Positions 26,206 to 34,235 of a stretch of 37,294 nt of DNA are shown here, in pieces. Under the pieces are notes generated by a model. That model made no database searches, was not told where the DNA came from, and saw only the letters and a list, made by a program, of their open reading frames with translations. Position numbers and translations under genes: made by a program. Source of the stretch: CAHJXF01 sp038240015 (lineage in GTDB: Bacteria; Pseudomonadota; Gammaproteobacteria; Burkholderiales; Burkholderiaceae_D). The stretch covers positions 1-37,294 of the forward strand of contig JBBSEF010000025.1 in assembly GCA_038240015.1 (NCBI GenBank), written 5' to 3'. Within the stretch, counting starts at the first letter, position 1. Each line of letters begins with the position of its first letter.

Positions 26206-26934
26206 ATGCCGAACAAACATCCGACATCCCGCAAGGATTTGGCCTTGGCCGCCATGCTGCTGCTGGCACCCTGGCCGACCCATGCCGACGATGCCGCGAC
26301 ACCTGCGTTCAAGGTGCTCGACTCGATCGAAGCGCGAGTGCAGGGCTGCACCACCTGCCACGGTCAGCGCGGCCAGGGAACCGGCAATGATTACTTCCCA
26401 CGTCTTGCCGGCAAGCCCGCGGGCTATCTGTACAACCAGCTGGTGTCCTTTCGTGACGGCACTCGCAAATACGCGCCGATGAATTATCTGGTGGCCTATC
26501 TTCCGGACGCCTATCTGCACGAAATCGCCGAGTACTTCTCGAAGGAGCGACCACCCTATTTCCCTCCCGCCACGCCGACCTTGCCTGCCGCCATGCTGGA
26601 GATCGGTGCGCGGCTGGCGACGCAAGGCGACGCGGCCAAACAGATCCCCGCCTGCATCGCCTGTCATGGCGCCGCGTTGACCGGCATGGAGCCGGGCATC
26701 CCCGCGCTGGTGGGCTTGCGCAGCAACTATCTGGCGGCGCAGTTGACGCGCTGGCGATCGAAGGAGCGGCATGCCGCGCCGCCCGACTGTATGCAACGCG
26801 TTGCCAGTCGCCTGACCGACAGCGACATCGCGAACGTCTCCGCGTGGCTCGCTTCGCGTCCGGCTCCGGCCGATCCGTCGCCGGCTTCCCGCAACACCGT
26901 GCGCACGCCGCTGGCCTGCGGCAGCCAACCGTAG
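26206..26934 (+). CDS. Periplasmic dihaem cytochrome c
   Basis: A 242-residue exported cytochrome with two class I c-type haem sites, CTTCHGQRGQG and CIACHGAAL, each heading one domain. This is the cytochrome c4-like two-domain arrangement. An N-terminal signal peptide is visible (KDLALAAMLLLAPWPTHA, mature from about DDAAT). I prefer the ATG at 26206, which places the basic residues right before the hydrophobic core and follows TAGG; an upstream ATG at 26179 adds nine residues. It is the first gene of an oxidase operon and ends 13 bases before the next cytochrome. The likely role is electron donor to the downstream haem-copper oxidase. Confidence 0.88.
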   Translation: MPNKHPTSRKDLALAAMLLLAPWPTHADDAATPAFKVLDSIEARVQGCTTCHGQRGQGTGNDYFPRLAGKPAGYLYNQLVSFRDGTRKYAPMNYLVAYLPDAYLHEIAEYFSKERPPYFPPATPTLPAAMLEIGARLATQGDAAKQIPACIACHGAALTGMEPGIPALVGLRSNYLAAQLTRWRSKERHAAPPDCMQRVASRLTDSDIANVSAWLASRPAPADPSPASRNTVRTPLACGSQP

Positions 26935-26947
26935 GTGAAGGCGGAGC

Positions 26948-28219
26948 ATGAGAACCGAAGCACGACACGGTTTACCTGGCCTGCTGGTTGCAGCCCTGTT
27001 TGCAGCCCTGTTCGCAGTCCTGTTCGGTTTCGCCACCGCGAGTGTTGCGCAGAGTACGACCGACCTCATCAAGAAGGGCGAGTATCTCGCGCGTGCGGGG
27101 GACTGCGTGGCCTGCCACACCAAACCCGGCGGCATTCAGTTCGTCGGCGGCCGCGCGATGGCCACGCCATTCGGCAATCTCTACGTGCCCAACATCACGC
27201 CCGATGATCAGACTGGCATCGGCAAGTGGAGCGCCGAGGACTTCTACAAGACCATGCATCAGGGACGCTCGAAGGACGGCACGCTGCTGTACCCCGCGAT
27301 GCCCTTCGCCGCGTACACCAAAGTGACGCGCGCAGACTCGGACGCGATCTATGCCTACCTGATGTCGACGCCGCCAGTTCGTCAGGCAAATCGCCCGCAC
27401 GAGTTGCGTTTCCCGTACAACAAGCGGCAGTTGCTCACCGGCTGGCGCGCGCTCTATTTCACCGAGGGCGAATACCGGTCCGACCCAAAGCAGAACGCGG
27501 AATGGAATCGTGGCGCCTATCTGGTTCAGGGCCTGGGGCATTGCTCGATGTGCCACACCGCGATCAACGCGCTGGGTGGGTCGAGTGAATCGAAAGCCTT
27601 CCAGGGCGGCATGATCCCGAACCAGAACTGGTATGCGCCCTCGCTCACGTCGAACCGCGAAGCAGGCCTGGGCGACTGGAAGATCGAAGACATCGTCGAC
27701 CTCTTGCAACGGGGCGTCTCGCATCGGGGGACTGTTTATGGGCCCATGGCCGAGGTGGTCTACAACAGCCTGCAATACATGCGCGACGAAGACGTGCGGG
27801 CGATGGCGATCTATCTGAAGGCGTTGACATCGGACGAGACTGCCCACGAAGGCCCCAACCTCGCGCAGTTGGTGCAGCCGCGGGTGATTGAACTCGGCCG
27901 CAAGATCTACACCGCACAGTGCGCGATGTGCCACCGCGACGACGGGAAGGGCGCACCACCCGCGTATCCGCCACTGGCCAACAATCAATCGATCGAGATG
28001 GAGTCGCCGGTCAACGCGATCCGCATGGTGCTCAACGGCGGCTACGGGCCCGGTACCGGCAAGAATCTGCGGCCGCACGGCATGCCGCCATTCGCGCACT
28101 TGTTGAACGACGAGGAGATCGCCGCAGTAGTGACCTATATCCGCGTCTCGTGGAACAACCGCGGCCTGCCGGTGGCGCCGAAGCAGGCCAATGAAATTCG
28201 ATCGGCGAAACTGGATTGA
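26948..28219 (+). CDS. Trihaem cytochrome c, alcohol dehydrogenase subunit-like
   Basis: A 423-residue exported protein with three CxxCH haem sites: CVACHTKPGG, CSMCHTAINALGG and CAMCHRDDGKG. Spacing and surrounding residues (GRAMATPFGNLYVPNITPD, GIGKWSAEDFYKTMHQGRS) match the cytochrome subunits of membrane-bound alcohol, gluconate and sorbitol dehydrogenases. A hydrophobic leader (LLVAALFAALFAVLFGFATA) begins near the N-terminus. No dehydrogenase partner lies in the window; here the gene sits within an oxidase operon. It may collect electrons from periplasmic dehydrogenases encoded elsewhere and feed the oxidase. Confidence 0.9.
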   Translation: MRTEARHGLPGLLVAALFAALFAVLFGFATASVAQSTTDLIKKGEYLARAGDCVACHTKPGGIQFVGGRAMATPFGNLYVPNITPDDQTGIGKWSAEDFYKTMHQGRSKDGTLLYPAMPFAAYTKVTRADSDAIYAYLMSTPPVRQANRPHELRFPYNKRQLLTGWRALYFTEGEYRSDPKQNAEWNRGAYLVQGLGHCSMCHTAINALGGSSESKAFQGGMIPNQNWYAPSLTSNREAGLGDWKIEDIVDLLQRGVSHRGTVYGPMAEVVYNSLQYMRDEDVRAMAIYLKALTSDETAHEGPNLAQLVQPRVIELGRKIYTAQCAMCHRDDGKGAPPAYPPLANNQSIEMESPVNAIRMVLNGGYGPGTGKNLRPHGMPPFAHLLNDEEIAAVVTYIRVSWNNRGLPVAPKQANEIRSAKLD

Positions 28220-28238
28220 CTCCTCTCGCGACTTCTCG

Positions 28239-28421
28239 ATGAACCAACTTCCACAGCACGCGGACTCCGGCGACGAAGCCGACCAGGACGCAGTCGACCA
28301 GATCGTGCGCGAAGGCGCGTCAGGCGCGGTCGCCGTGGCCGGCGTCGCAACCGCGCTGGTAGTGGCGATGGTCATCGGCTTCTACCTGTTCATCTACCTG
28401 CCGCGCGGCATCGTGCAATAG
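28239..28421 (+). CDS. Small single-span membrane protein of the oxidase operon
   Basis: A 60-residue protein: an acidic N-terminal part (DSGDEADQDAVDQIVREG) followed by one membrane helix (VATALVVAMVIGFYLFIYLP). It lies between the trihaem cytochrome and subunit II, with only six bases to the latter. This position and build resemble the tiny accessory subunits (subunit IIa-like) of ba3-type oxidases. The ATG at 28239 is preferred; an ATG at 28191 lies inside the previous gene. The role as an oxidase subunit is inferred from context. Confidence 0.75.
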   Translation: MNQLPQHADSGDEADQDAVDQIVREGASGAVAVAGVATALVVAMVIGFYLFIYLPRGIVQ

Positions 28422-28427
28422 GAACCG

Positions 28428-29003
28428 ATGCCCGATACCTCATCGCAGATGCCAGCCGACGGCGCCGAAAGCGTGGCCGCGCGCGTGGAAAAGCGCTGGG
28501 CGATCGTGGTCGGCCTGATCATCGCCCTGCTGGTCCTCGTCATGATCTTCACCGCCTTGCATTGGGCTGCAATGCCCCCGTCGCGCGTCGAGACGATCGA
28601 TCCGAGCACCCTGCACATCGCGGGTGAGTTCATCGAGAGCAACCTCGGTACCGCGGTAGAAGACGACGGCAAGGTCGTAGTGCGTCTGATCGGGCAGCAG
28701 TATTCGTTCACGCCCCAATGCATCGTGGTGCCAGCCGACATGCCGGTCACGTTTCGCGGCACCAGTTCCGACGTGATCCACGGTTTCATCGTCGGCAAGA
28801 GCAACGTCAATACGATGCTGGTTCCCGGCTTCATCGCGACCTTCACGACGACCTTCAAGACGCCCGGCGAACAGTTGATGCCGTGCCATGAGTTCTGCGG
28901 CACGGGCCATGAAGGCATGTGGGCAAAGGTGCAGGTGCTCGAGCGCAACGCGTTCCTGACGCGAGCCACCAAGAACCGAAGGATGAGCTGTGTTCCTCAG
29001 TAA
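28428..29003 (+). CDS. Cytochrome c oxidase subunit II (B-type, CuA-binding)
   Basis: A 191-residue subunit II with a single N-terminal membrane helix (AIVVGLIIALLVLVMIFTAL) and a periplasmic cupredoxin domain. All CuA ligands are present: His118 (DVIHGF), Cys153 and Cys157 (CHEFCGTG), His161 and Met164 (HEGM). The single helix and short length match ba3-type rather than aa3-type oxidases. The intact CuA site means the enzyme takes electrons from cytochrome c, not quinol. Its end overlaps the start of subunit I by 14 bases. Confidence 0.93.
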   Translation: MPDTSSQMPADGAESVAARVEKRWAIVVGLIIALLVLVMIFTALHWAAMPPSRVETIDPSTLHIAGEFIESNLGTAVEDDGKVVVRLIGQQYSFTPQCIVVPADMPVTFRGTSSDVIHGFIVGKSNVNTMLVPGFIATFTTTFKTPGEQLMPCHEFCGTGHEGMWAKVQVLERNAFLTRATKNRRMSCVPQ

Positions 29004-30615
29004 GAAACTGGTGCTCGCGCATTTCTGGATCGCCTTCGGCGCATTCGCAATCGCGATCGTGCTGGGCGAGTGGCAGATGTTCGTGCGCAGTCCGCTGAGC
29101 GCCTGGATTGGCAACCCCGAGCTTTATTACCGATCGGTCACGGCACACGGCACGGTGATGGCCTACGTGTTTCCGACGCTGATTGCCATGGGCTTCGGCT
29201 ATGCGATCACCGAGATCTCACTGGCTCGCCCTCTGATCGGTCTGAAATGGGCGTGGGCTGGCTTCTGGCTGGTGGTCGTGGGCGCGGTGATGGCTTCGGT
29301 GCCGATCGCGATCGGCAAGGCGTCGCTGCTCTATACCTTCTATCCGCCGATGATCGGCAACGTCTTCTACTACCTTGGCGTGGTGCTGGTCGTGGTCGGC
29401 TCGTGGATCTGGGTCGCACTGATGGCGATCAACCTCCACCGCTGGAAGAAAGATCACCCCGGCAAGCCGGTGCCGCTGGCGATGTTCGGCAACGTCGCAG
29501 GCGCCTACCTCTGGGCCTGGACGGCGGTGGGTGCGGCAGTCGAGATCATCTTCCTGATCCTGCCGGTGTCCTTCGGTTGGAAGACGACCATCGACGCGGG
29601 CCTGTCACGCGTGTTCTTCTCATGGACCCTGCACGCCATCGTGTATTTCTGGTTGATGCCGACCTATATCGCCTTCTACACCCTGGTGCCGCGCGCGATC
29701 GGCGGGCGGCTCTACAGCGACACGATGGGACGCGTGGCCTTCGTTCTCTTTCTCGTGTTCTCGATGCCGATCGGAATTCACCATCTGTTTGCCGATCCGC
29801 AGGTGGGAGCCGGCTTCAAGTTCATGCATGCAGTGTTCACCGCGATGGTGTCGGTGCCGACCTTCCTGACAGTCTTCACGATCGTCGCTTCGGTCGAGAT
29901 CGCCGCGCGCCTGCGCGGTGGCAAAGGTGCATTCGGCTGGGTCAAGGCATTGCCCTGGAAGAACCCGACGATGCTGGCCGTGACTTTCTCTTTCATCATG
30001 CTGGGCTTCGGCGGTGCGGGCGGGCTCATCAACATGAGCATGCAGATGAACGAGACCATCCACAACACGCAGTGGGTGACGGGACACTTCCATCTGATTT
30101 TCGCGGGCGCGATCGTCATCATGTATTTCGTGATCGCCTACGAGCTGTGGCCGCAGCTCACACAATGCGCGGCGATGCCACAGGTGCTGATGCGCACGCA
30201 ACTGTGGCTCTGGTTCATCGGCATGATGGTGCTGACGATTCCATGGCATTTCGTCGGCCTGCTCGGCATGCCCAGGCGCATGGCCTACTTCGACTACACC
30301 CACCCCGACATCCAACCGCAGGCATGGGGCGTGATCGTCTCGGTGATCGGCGGCGCGATCCTGGTGATCTCGGCGCTGCTGTTCATGTGGATCATCTTCC
30401 GGGCGCATCGTTCGCCGCGTGCGAATCCCGAGGCCTTCCGCTTCGCCACTGCTGCGCACCCGCCGGACCGCGTGCCAGCGGCGCTGAACGGCTTCGCGGT
30501 GTGGATCGCTCTGATGATTTTTCTGACGATCACCAACTACGGTTACCCGATCGCACAGTTGATCGCTACGCCGGAAAGCTCGGTGCCGGCAGTCCCTATC
30601 GGGGGCATGCGGTGA
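28990..30615 (+). CDS. Haem-copper oxidase subunit I (B-type, ba3-like)
   Basis: Catalytic subunit of a proton-pumping terminal oxidase (541 residues, 12 or more membrane helices). Metal ligands are visible. His53 (TAHGTVMAY) is for the low-spin haem. CuB uses His215 (with cross-linked Tyr219 in HAIVYFWL), His264 and His265 (GIHHLFADP). His366 and His368 (TGHFH) serve the active-site haem and the low-spin haem. The HAIVYFW and IHHLFADP forms are typical of B-type (ba3) enzymes with high oxygen affinity. The start is a GTG at 28990 overlapping subunit II. The end overlaps the next cytochrome gene by four bases (GTGA). No subunit III is present, as is usual for B-type oxidases. Confidence 0.93.
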   Translation: MFLSKKLVLAHFWIAFGAFAIAIVLGEWQMFVRSPLSAWIGNPELYYRSVTAHGTVMAYVFPTLIAMGFGYAITEISLARPLIGLKWAWAGFWLVVVGAVMASVPIAIGKASLLYTFYPPMIGNVFYYLGVVLVVVGSWIWVALMAINLHRWKKDHPGKPVPLAMFGNVAGAYLWAWTAVGAAVEIIFLILPVSFGWKTTIDAGLSRVFFSWTLHAIVYFWLMPTYIAFYTLVPRAIGGRLYSDTMGRVAFVLFLVFSMPIGIHHLFADPQVGAGFKFMHAVFTAMVSVPTFLTVFTIVASVEIAARLRGGKGAFGWVKALPWKNPTMLAVTFSFIMLGFGGAGGLINMSMQMNETIHNTQWVTGHFHLIFAGAIVIMYFVIAYELWPQLTQCAAMPQVLMRTQLWLWFIGMMVLTIPWHFVGLLGMPRRMAYFDYTHPDIQPQAWGVIVSVIGGAILVISALLFMWIIFRAHRSPRANPEAFRFATAAHPPDRVPAALNGFAVWIALMIFLTITNYGYPIAQLIATPESSVPAVPIGGMR

Positions 30616-31424
30616 GTCACGAACGGCTCATCGCTTGGCGCAGCTCCTGGTTGATGTGGGGCGTTGGCGGCGTGATCACGACGGTGGTTGCATCGCTCCT
30701 CATCGGTTTCATATGGCTTCCATCGGTGCACAAGGACCTGTCGGCCGATGGCCTGTGGGCGATGATCTGTCGCGCCGCCGGCGTTCCGACGCGTTGGTAC
30801 CGGGGTCCGGCCGGCGTGTCCGCGCGCGCATCCAGCGACGTCGTGTTGACACCGGACTTCCTTCGGCAAGCCGACGCAGTCGAGATCGGCCGCGGCGCGA
30901 CACTGGCCATGCAATGCACGGTGTGCCACGGCGCACGGGGCGTGAGCGAAGCCGAGGCGCCGAACCTTGCTGGCCAATATCCCGAGGTGGTCTACAAGCA
31001 ACTGCGCGATTTCAGGACCGGGCAGCGGCAGAACGTCGTGATGGAATTGCTGGTCAAGGATCTGAGCGAGCGCGACATGCGCGAACTCGCGGCGTACTAC
31101 GCGTTCCTGCCGCGAGCGGCACGGCCGATCGGCAGCGACGACGCCGTGCCGCCGCTCGTCAAGGTGGGCGACCCGATACGCAACATCGCGCCTTGCGCGT
31201 CCTGCCACGGAGGCATCGACCGCAAGACCGGCAGTCCGTGGTTGGAGGGCACGCCGGAGCTATACGCGGTCACGCAGCTTGCGAACTTCGCAAAGGGCTC
31301 GCGGCACAACGACATCAACGGCCAGATGCGCAACGTCGCACGGCAGATGACCGCCGCTGAAATGGCTTCGATAGCGGCTTACTACGCTTCTCGTCCGGCC
31401 GCCACGGCGGCGCCTGCGCGTTGA
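30612..31424 (+). CDS. Membrane-anchored dihaem cytochrome c
   Basis: A 270-residue cytochrome with an uncleaved-looking N-terminal anchor (SSWLMWGVGGVITTVVASLL) and two c-type haem motifs, CTVCHGARG and CASCHGGID. The two-domain pattern resembles cytochrome c4 and the first gene of this operon. Translation most likely starts at a GTG (30612) overlapping the subunit I stop as GTGA; an ATG at 30654 would cut into the anchor. The anchor would hold the cytochrome next to the oxidase, so it is the best candidate for the immediate electron donor to CuA. Confidence 0.87.
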   Translation: MSHERLIAWRSSWLMWGVGGVITTVVASLLIGFIWLPSVHKDLSADGLWAMICRAAGVPTRWYRGPAGVSARASSDVVLTPDFLRQADAVEIGRGATLAMQCTVCHGARGVSEAEAPNLAGQYPEVVYKQLRDFRTGQRQNVVMELLVKDLSERDMRELAAYYAFLPRAARPIGSDDAVPPLVKVGDPIRNIAPCASCHGGIDRKTGSPWLEGTPELYAVTQLANFAKGSRHNDINGQMRNVARQMTAAEMASIAAYYASRPAATAAPAR

Positions 31425-31454
31425 TCAGCGGTCGCGCACTGCGAGCTTAAAAAA

Positions 31455-31478
31455 AGCGTCGACCTTTCGATCGACGCT
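31455..31478 (-). terminator. Intrinsic terminator for the minus-strand small gene (and possibly the oxidase operon)
   Basis: AGCGTCGA and TCGACGCT form an eight-base-pair stem around an eight-base loop. On the minus strand it is followed by a run of seven T (A-run at 31449-31455 on the plus strand), a classical intrinsic terminator for the gene at 31514. On the plus strand it is followed by CTTCT only, so it may weakly end the oxidase transcript too. Confidence 0.8.
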
Positions 31479-31513
31479 CTTCTACAACCGCGGCTGCGTG
31501 CGGCGCCTTCGTA

Positions 31514-31873
31514 CTACACCTTTTTCGGCCCGCTGCCGTAAACGTGAACCAGTCTCGACGCACCGTCCTCTTCCGCGCGGATAGCGTCGAAGCGCTCGGC
31601 CGCGATGGTCACGATCACCGGATCGAGGCGAATCACTTCCGCCGGTTGCACGACCGGGGTCGGCCCGAGCGCAGGAGCGCTCGACACGATCGCGACGACG
31701 CATACCACGGCGAGCGCCGAGCCGACGCCGACCGCGAAACGGCCGATGAGGCGGCCGATGATGCGAATCAATTTTTCATGGGCTTTCATTTTTATTTCTC
31801 CTTGCTGACGGCGAACGATGAGCGGCCGGATGGCGCCACGGTTGGTTTTTTCGTTGAGGTTTTCGTTATTCAT
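31514..31873 (-). CDS. Small exported or membrane-anchored protein with two possible starts
   Basis: I do not recognise this protein. From the first start (ATG 31873, preceded by AAGGAG) it has 119 residues. A second in-frame ATG at 31789, also preceded by AAGGAGA, gives 91 residues. Both ribosome binding sites are good, so two forms or a leader arrangement are possible. The core has a basic stretch (KLIRIIGRLIGRF), one hydrophobic segment (AVGVGSALAVVCVVAIVSSA, then PALG) and a short polar tail ending YGSGPKKV. From the shorter start this looks like a signal peptide or single anchor with a periplasmic domain. A clear terminator follows on the same strand. Confidence 0.6.
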   Translation of the reverse strand: MNNENLNEKTNRGAIRPLIVRRQQGEIKMKAHEKLIRIIGRLIGRFAVGVGSALAVVCVVAIVSSAPALGPTPVVQPAEVIRLDPVIVTIAAERFDAIRAEEDGASRLVHVYGSGPKKV

Positions 31874-32054
31874 CGCACGCTCCTTCCCTGGTTTGCCGGA
31901 CCCCGGCGTTCTTCACATCGCCCCACATCGCTTCACATGCATCGTCGGTGCCGGGCCGATTCGATTCGACGATCCCATTGCGGTTGTGCTCGAACGCGAG
32001 TGCAAAGACTGCCCAGCGCCCTCGCTGCACGACGCCGATGCCCTGGCGGCGCAC
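31866..32054 (-). CDS. Possible small ORF upstream of the exported protein
   Basis: A 62-codon frame whose stop overlaps the ATG at 31873 by eight bases. Its third codon positions are mostly G or C, like the real genes here, which hints at coding. The product (beginning MRRQGIGVVQRGRWAVFALA) has no recognisable motif, and GAGGGG is the only ribosome-binding-like stretch upstream. It could be translationally coupled to the next gene or be chance. Confidence 0.3.
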   Translation of the reverse strand: MRRQGIGVVQRGRWAVFALAFEHNRNGIVESNRPGTDDACEAMWGDVKNAGVRQTREGACDE

Positions 32055-32161
32055 ATCCCGGCCGCCCCTCGCTGATGGGGACGCGTCCGGCCGTGGTGTT
32101 CAAACACACCCGCAATGAGACGAACCAAACCAACCCACGAAACTGCAAGCCAAAACAAAAA

Positions 32162-32189
32162 GCCCGGATTCCTTCGCAGGGATCCGGGC
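32162..32189 (-). terminator. Intrinsic terminator of a short minus-strand transcript
   Basis: GCCCGGATTCC and GGGATCCGGGC pair over 11 positions (one G-T pair) around TTCGCA. On the minus strand the hairpin is followed by TTTTTGTTTTGG, a classical intrinsic terminator. It closes the unit that starts at the promoter near 32493-32521. Confidence 0.82.
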
Positions 32190-32216
32190 CTCGAAACATC
32201 GAGTGTGAAGGTGCGG

Positions 32217-32390
32217 CTACGCGCTACCCTCTCCCGGAACCATTCCATTCGTCGTCTCGTTCTGCGCGACGACTCGCGAATCCGCAACCAACCCGGCACA
32301 ACCGATTGCCATCGCCGACGCAGCGCGCACAGACGCAAGCCAGCCCTGCGCGGGCAGCGAGCGATGGTGGAGTTGGCTGAGACGGTTCAC
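32217..32390 (-). CDS. Candidate 57-residue small protein within the short transcript
   Basis: From GTG at 32390 the minus strand encodes a 57-residue peptide with a basic N-terminal part (VNRLSQLHHRSLPAQGWL), a small-residue, moderately hydrophobic middle (AASAMAIGCAGLVADSRVVA) and a polar tail ending VPGEGSA. It could be a secreted small protein or may not be translated, since no good ribosome binding site precedes the GTG. The promoter before it and the terminator after it make the transcript credible whether or not it is coding. Confidence 0.35.
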   Translation of the reverse strand: MNRLSQLHHRSLPAQGWLASVRAASAMAIGCAGLVADSRVVAQNETTNGMVPGEGSA

Positions 32391-32492
32391 GGTGCGTTAG
32401 TCGATCAAGTGAGTCGATGAATGGGTCGGATGGAATCTTTGAAATCGGTGTCGCCGCAGATTGAAACCGAGGGAGCCGCGACGAAGAGGCGA

Positions 32493-32521
32493 AGTGTAAA
32501 GAGTCTTCACTTTTGCGTCAA
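32493..32521 (-). promoter_or_regulatory. Strong sigma70-like promoter on the minus strand
   Basis: Read on the minus strand: TTGACG (32521-32516), 17 bases, TACACT (32498-32493), close to consensus with ideal spacing. It would start a transcript near 32486 running left to the terminator at 32162, about 320 nucleotides. It overlaps the upstream region of the divergent HTH gene. An inverted repeat AAGTG-N11-CACTT covers the -10 and spacer. Confidence 0.72.
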
Positions 32522-32571
32522 GAGGGTGCGACAATCTTTTTGCAGCATCCGTCTCCAACTCGCAACGCATC

Positions 32572-32925
32572 GTGTCGAACATCACCGTCAATCGCCGTCA
32601 GAACGTGCTCACGCTCTTCCAGCAATTCGCCGAGGATCAGATGCGCGTGGGCGTCGCGCCGAAAGGGCTCGAGCAGACCTTCGCGCAGCGGCTGCAGATC
32701 AGCCCCAGCATGTGGAGCCAGATCAAGAGCAGCCGGCCGATCGGCGACAAGCTCGCGCGACAGATCGAAGCGGCGTGCAAGCAGGAAGCCGGGTGGCTCG
32801 ACCAAGAGCGGGCGAGTCAGGGACTGACGGCGTCCGAGCAGCAGTTTCTCGCGCTGGCGTTGAAAGCGTGGCGAGCGACCAATGCGGAGGGTAGAAAAAA
32901 AATGAAGGGATTGATGAAGGGGTAG
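32572..32925 (+). CDS. Small HTH DNA-binding protein (Cro/cI-like)
   Basis: A 117-residue protein starting at GTG (32572). A helix-turn-helix core is apparent at residues ~30-65: KGLEQTFAQRLQISPSMWSQ, then IKSSRPIGDKLARQIE. Similar proteins are, in my recollection, frequent in Burkholderiales genomes as small regulators, some in mobile or phage-derived regions. The C-terminal part is lysine-rich (GRKKMKGLMKG). It stands alone before the hopanoid genes and is divergent from a short transcription unit whose promoter carries an inverted repeat it might bind. No nearby phage genes were seen. Confidence 0.75.
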   Translation: MSNITVNRRQNVLTLFQQFAEDQMRVGVAPKGLEQTFAQRLQISPSMWSQIKSSRPIGDKLARQIEAACKQEAGWLDQERASQGLTASEQQFLALALKAWRATNAEGRKKMKGLMKG

Positions 32926-33047
32926 TGAAGGGCGGTGAACCTCGGATCGTTGTCCACTCGACTACCTCCGGCGTTACGCTCCGGTGGATCAAGAGCGGTT
33001 CCACTCGGTCTGCTCCCTCACCTCACCACCCGGAATTAGTCACCGCC

Positions 33048-34214
33048 ATGCACGCAGTCCTCGCGACAACGCTGTGGATATCGGGCTGGCTCCTGCTGAT
33101 ACTGGCCGCCCTCGGCAGCGTCTATACGGTAGCGGCGGCGATCGTATTCCGACGATTCTTCGAAAGGCAAGAGCGCATCGTTCGCCGCTCGGATGCGGTG
33201 ACTCTCTTGAAGCCGCTCTACGGCGCAGAGCCGTGCCTCGAGGCCAACCTGGCGAGCTTCCTCGCGCAGGACCACGACGGTCCGATCCAGCTCGTGTGCG
33301 GTGTGGAACGCAGTGACGATCCCGCGATCGAAGCGGTCGAGTCGCTGCGACGATCCCGGGCAGGATCCTCGGCAGACAGGGCCATCTCACTGATCGTCTC
33401 GCCCGCGCGTCACGGCGCGAGCGGCAAGATATCGAACCTGATCAACATGGACGAGCATGCCGCGCATCCGATCGTCGTCGTCAGCGACAGCGACATGGTC
33501 GCAACTCCCGACTATCTGGCCCGCGTTCTCGCAGCGCTCGACGCGCCGGGAGTCGGAGCGGTCACCGTGCTTTTTCGCGGGCGCGGCGATGCGGGTTTCT
33601 GGTCGCAGCTGGGGGCGGCGGGACTCAGCTACCAGTTCTTGCCGGGCGTCGTGTTCGCAGTCGCAATGGGACTCGCGCAACCGTGCATGGGATCGACGAT
33701 CGCGCTCACGCGCACGACGCTCGATGGGATCGGCGGCTTCGCGCGTTTTGCCGACGTCCTCGCCGACGACTATGCGATCGGCGAAGCCATACGCGCGTTG
33801 GGGCTGAAGGTTGCGGCGCCGCAGCTACTCGTCACGCACGCATCGGCCGAAACGAGCTTCGTCGAACTGTGGCTACACGAGCTGCGGTGGGGCGCCACCG
33901 TGCGCGACCTCGTACCCGTGGCCTACGCGGCATCCGTGATCGGTATGCCGTTTCCCCTCGCGCTGTTGGGCGCGCTGCTCTTGCCTGCCCCTGTCGCCGG
34001 CGGGATACTGCTGCTCCTTGCGCTGGTCTCCCGCGTACTTCTCGCCCGTATGGTCGATCGACAAGTCGGCACACAGACCACTTCGCTCTGGTTGCTGCCG
34101 CTGCGCGACTGCCTGACGCTAGGCGTGTTCGTCGCCACCTTCTTCATCCGCTCGATCAGTTGGCGCGGCAGACGGCTTAGAATGACCGCAGGCGGCCGGA
34201 TCGCGGCCCGATAG
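33048..34214 (+). CDS. hpnI: Hopanoid glycosyltransferase HpnI
   Basis: Membrane-bound GT2-family glycosyltransferase that adds N-acetylglucosamine to bacteriohopanetetrol in the composite hopanoid pathway. The 388-residue protein has an N-terminal membrane helix (WISGWLLLILAALGSVYTVA) and the ceramide-glucosyltransferase-like catalytic signature: VSDSDM (DxD), then ADDYAIGEAIRALG, then the (Q/R)xxRW-type HELRWGATVRDL. Hydrophobic segments follow at the C-terminus. The ATG at 33048 is chosen because the family begins with this helix; the frame is open back to 32925. The gene heads hpnI-hpnJ-hpnK-hpnL. Confidence 0.92.
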   Translation: MHAVLATTLWISGWLLLILAALGSVYTVAAAIVFRRFFERQERIVRRSDAVTLLKPLYGAEPCLEANLASFLAQDHDGPIQLVCGVERSDDPAIEAVESLRRSRAGSSADRAISLIVSPARHGASGKISNLINMDEHAAHPIVVVSDSDMVATPDYLARVLAALDAPGVGAVTVLFRGRGDAGFWSQLGAAGLSYQFLPGVVFAVAMGLAQPCMGSTIALTRTTLDGIGGFARFADVLADDYAIGEAIRALGLKVAAPQLLVTHASAETSFVELWLHELRWGATVRDLVPVAYAASVIGMPFPLALLGALLLPAPVAGGILLLLALVSRVLLARMVDRQVGTQTTSLWLLPLRDCLTLGVFVATFFIRSISWRGRRLRMTAGGRIAAR

Positions 34215-34235
34215 TAGACACGAGGAGTTCATCGC

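Noticed and set aside
32572..32925. Prophage boundary at the HTH gene
   Set aside because: No integrase, attachment repeats, tRNA or other phage genes in the flanks; the neighbours are hopanoid genes.
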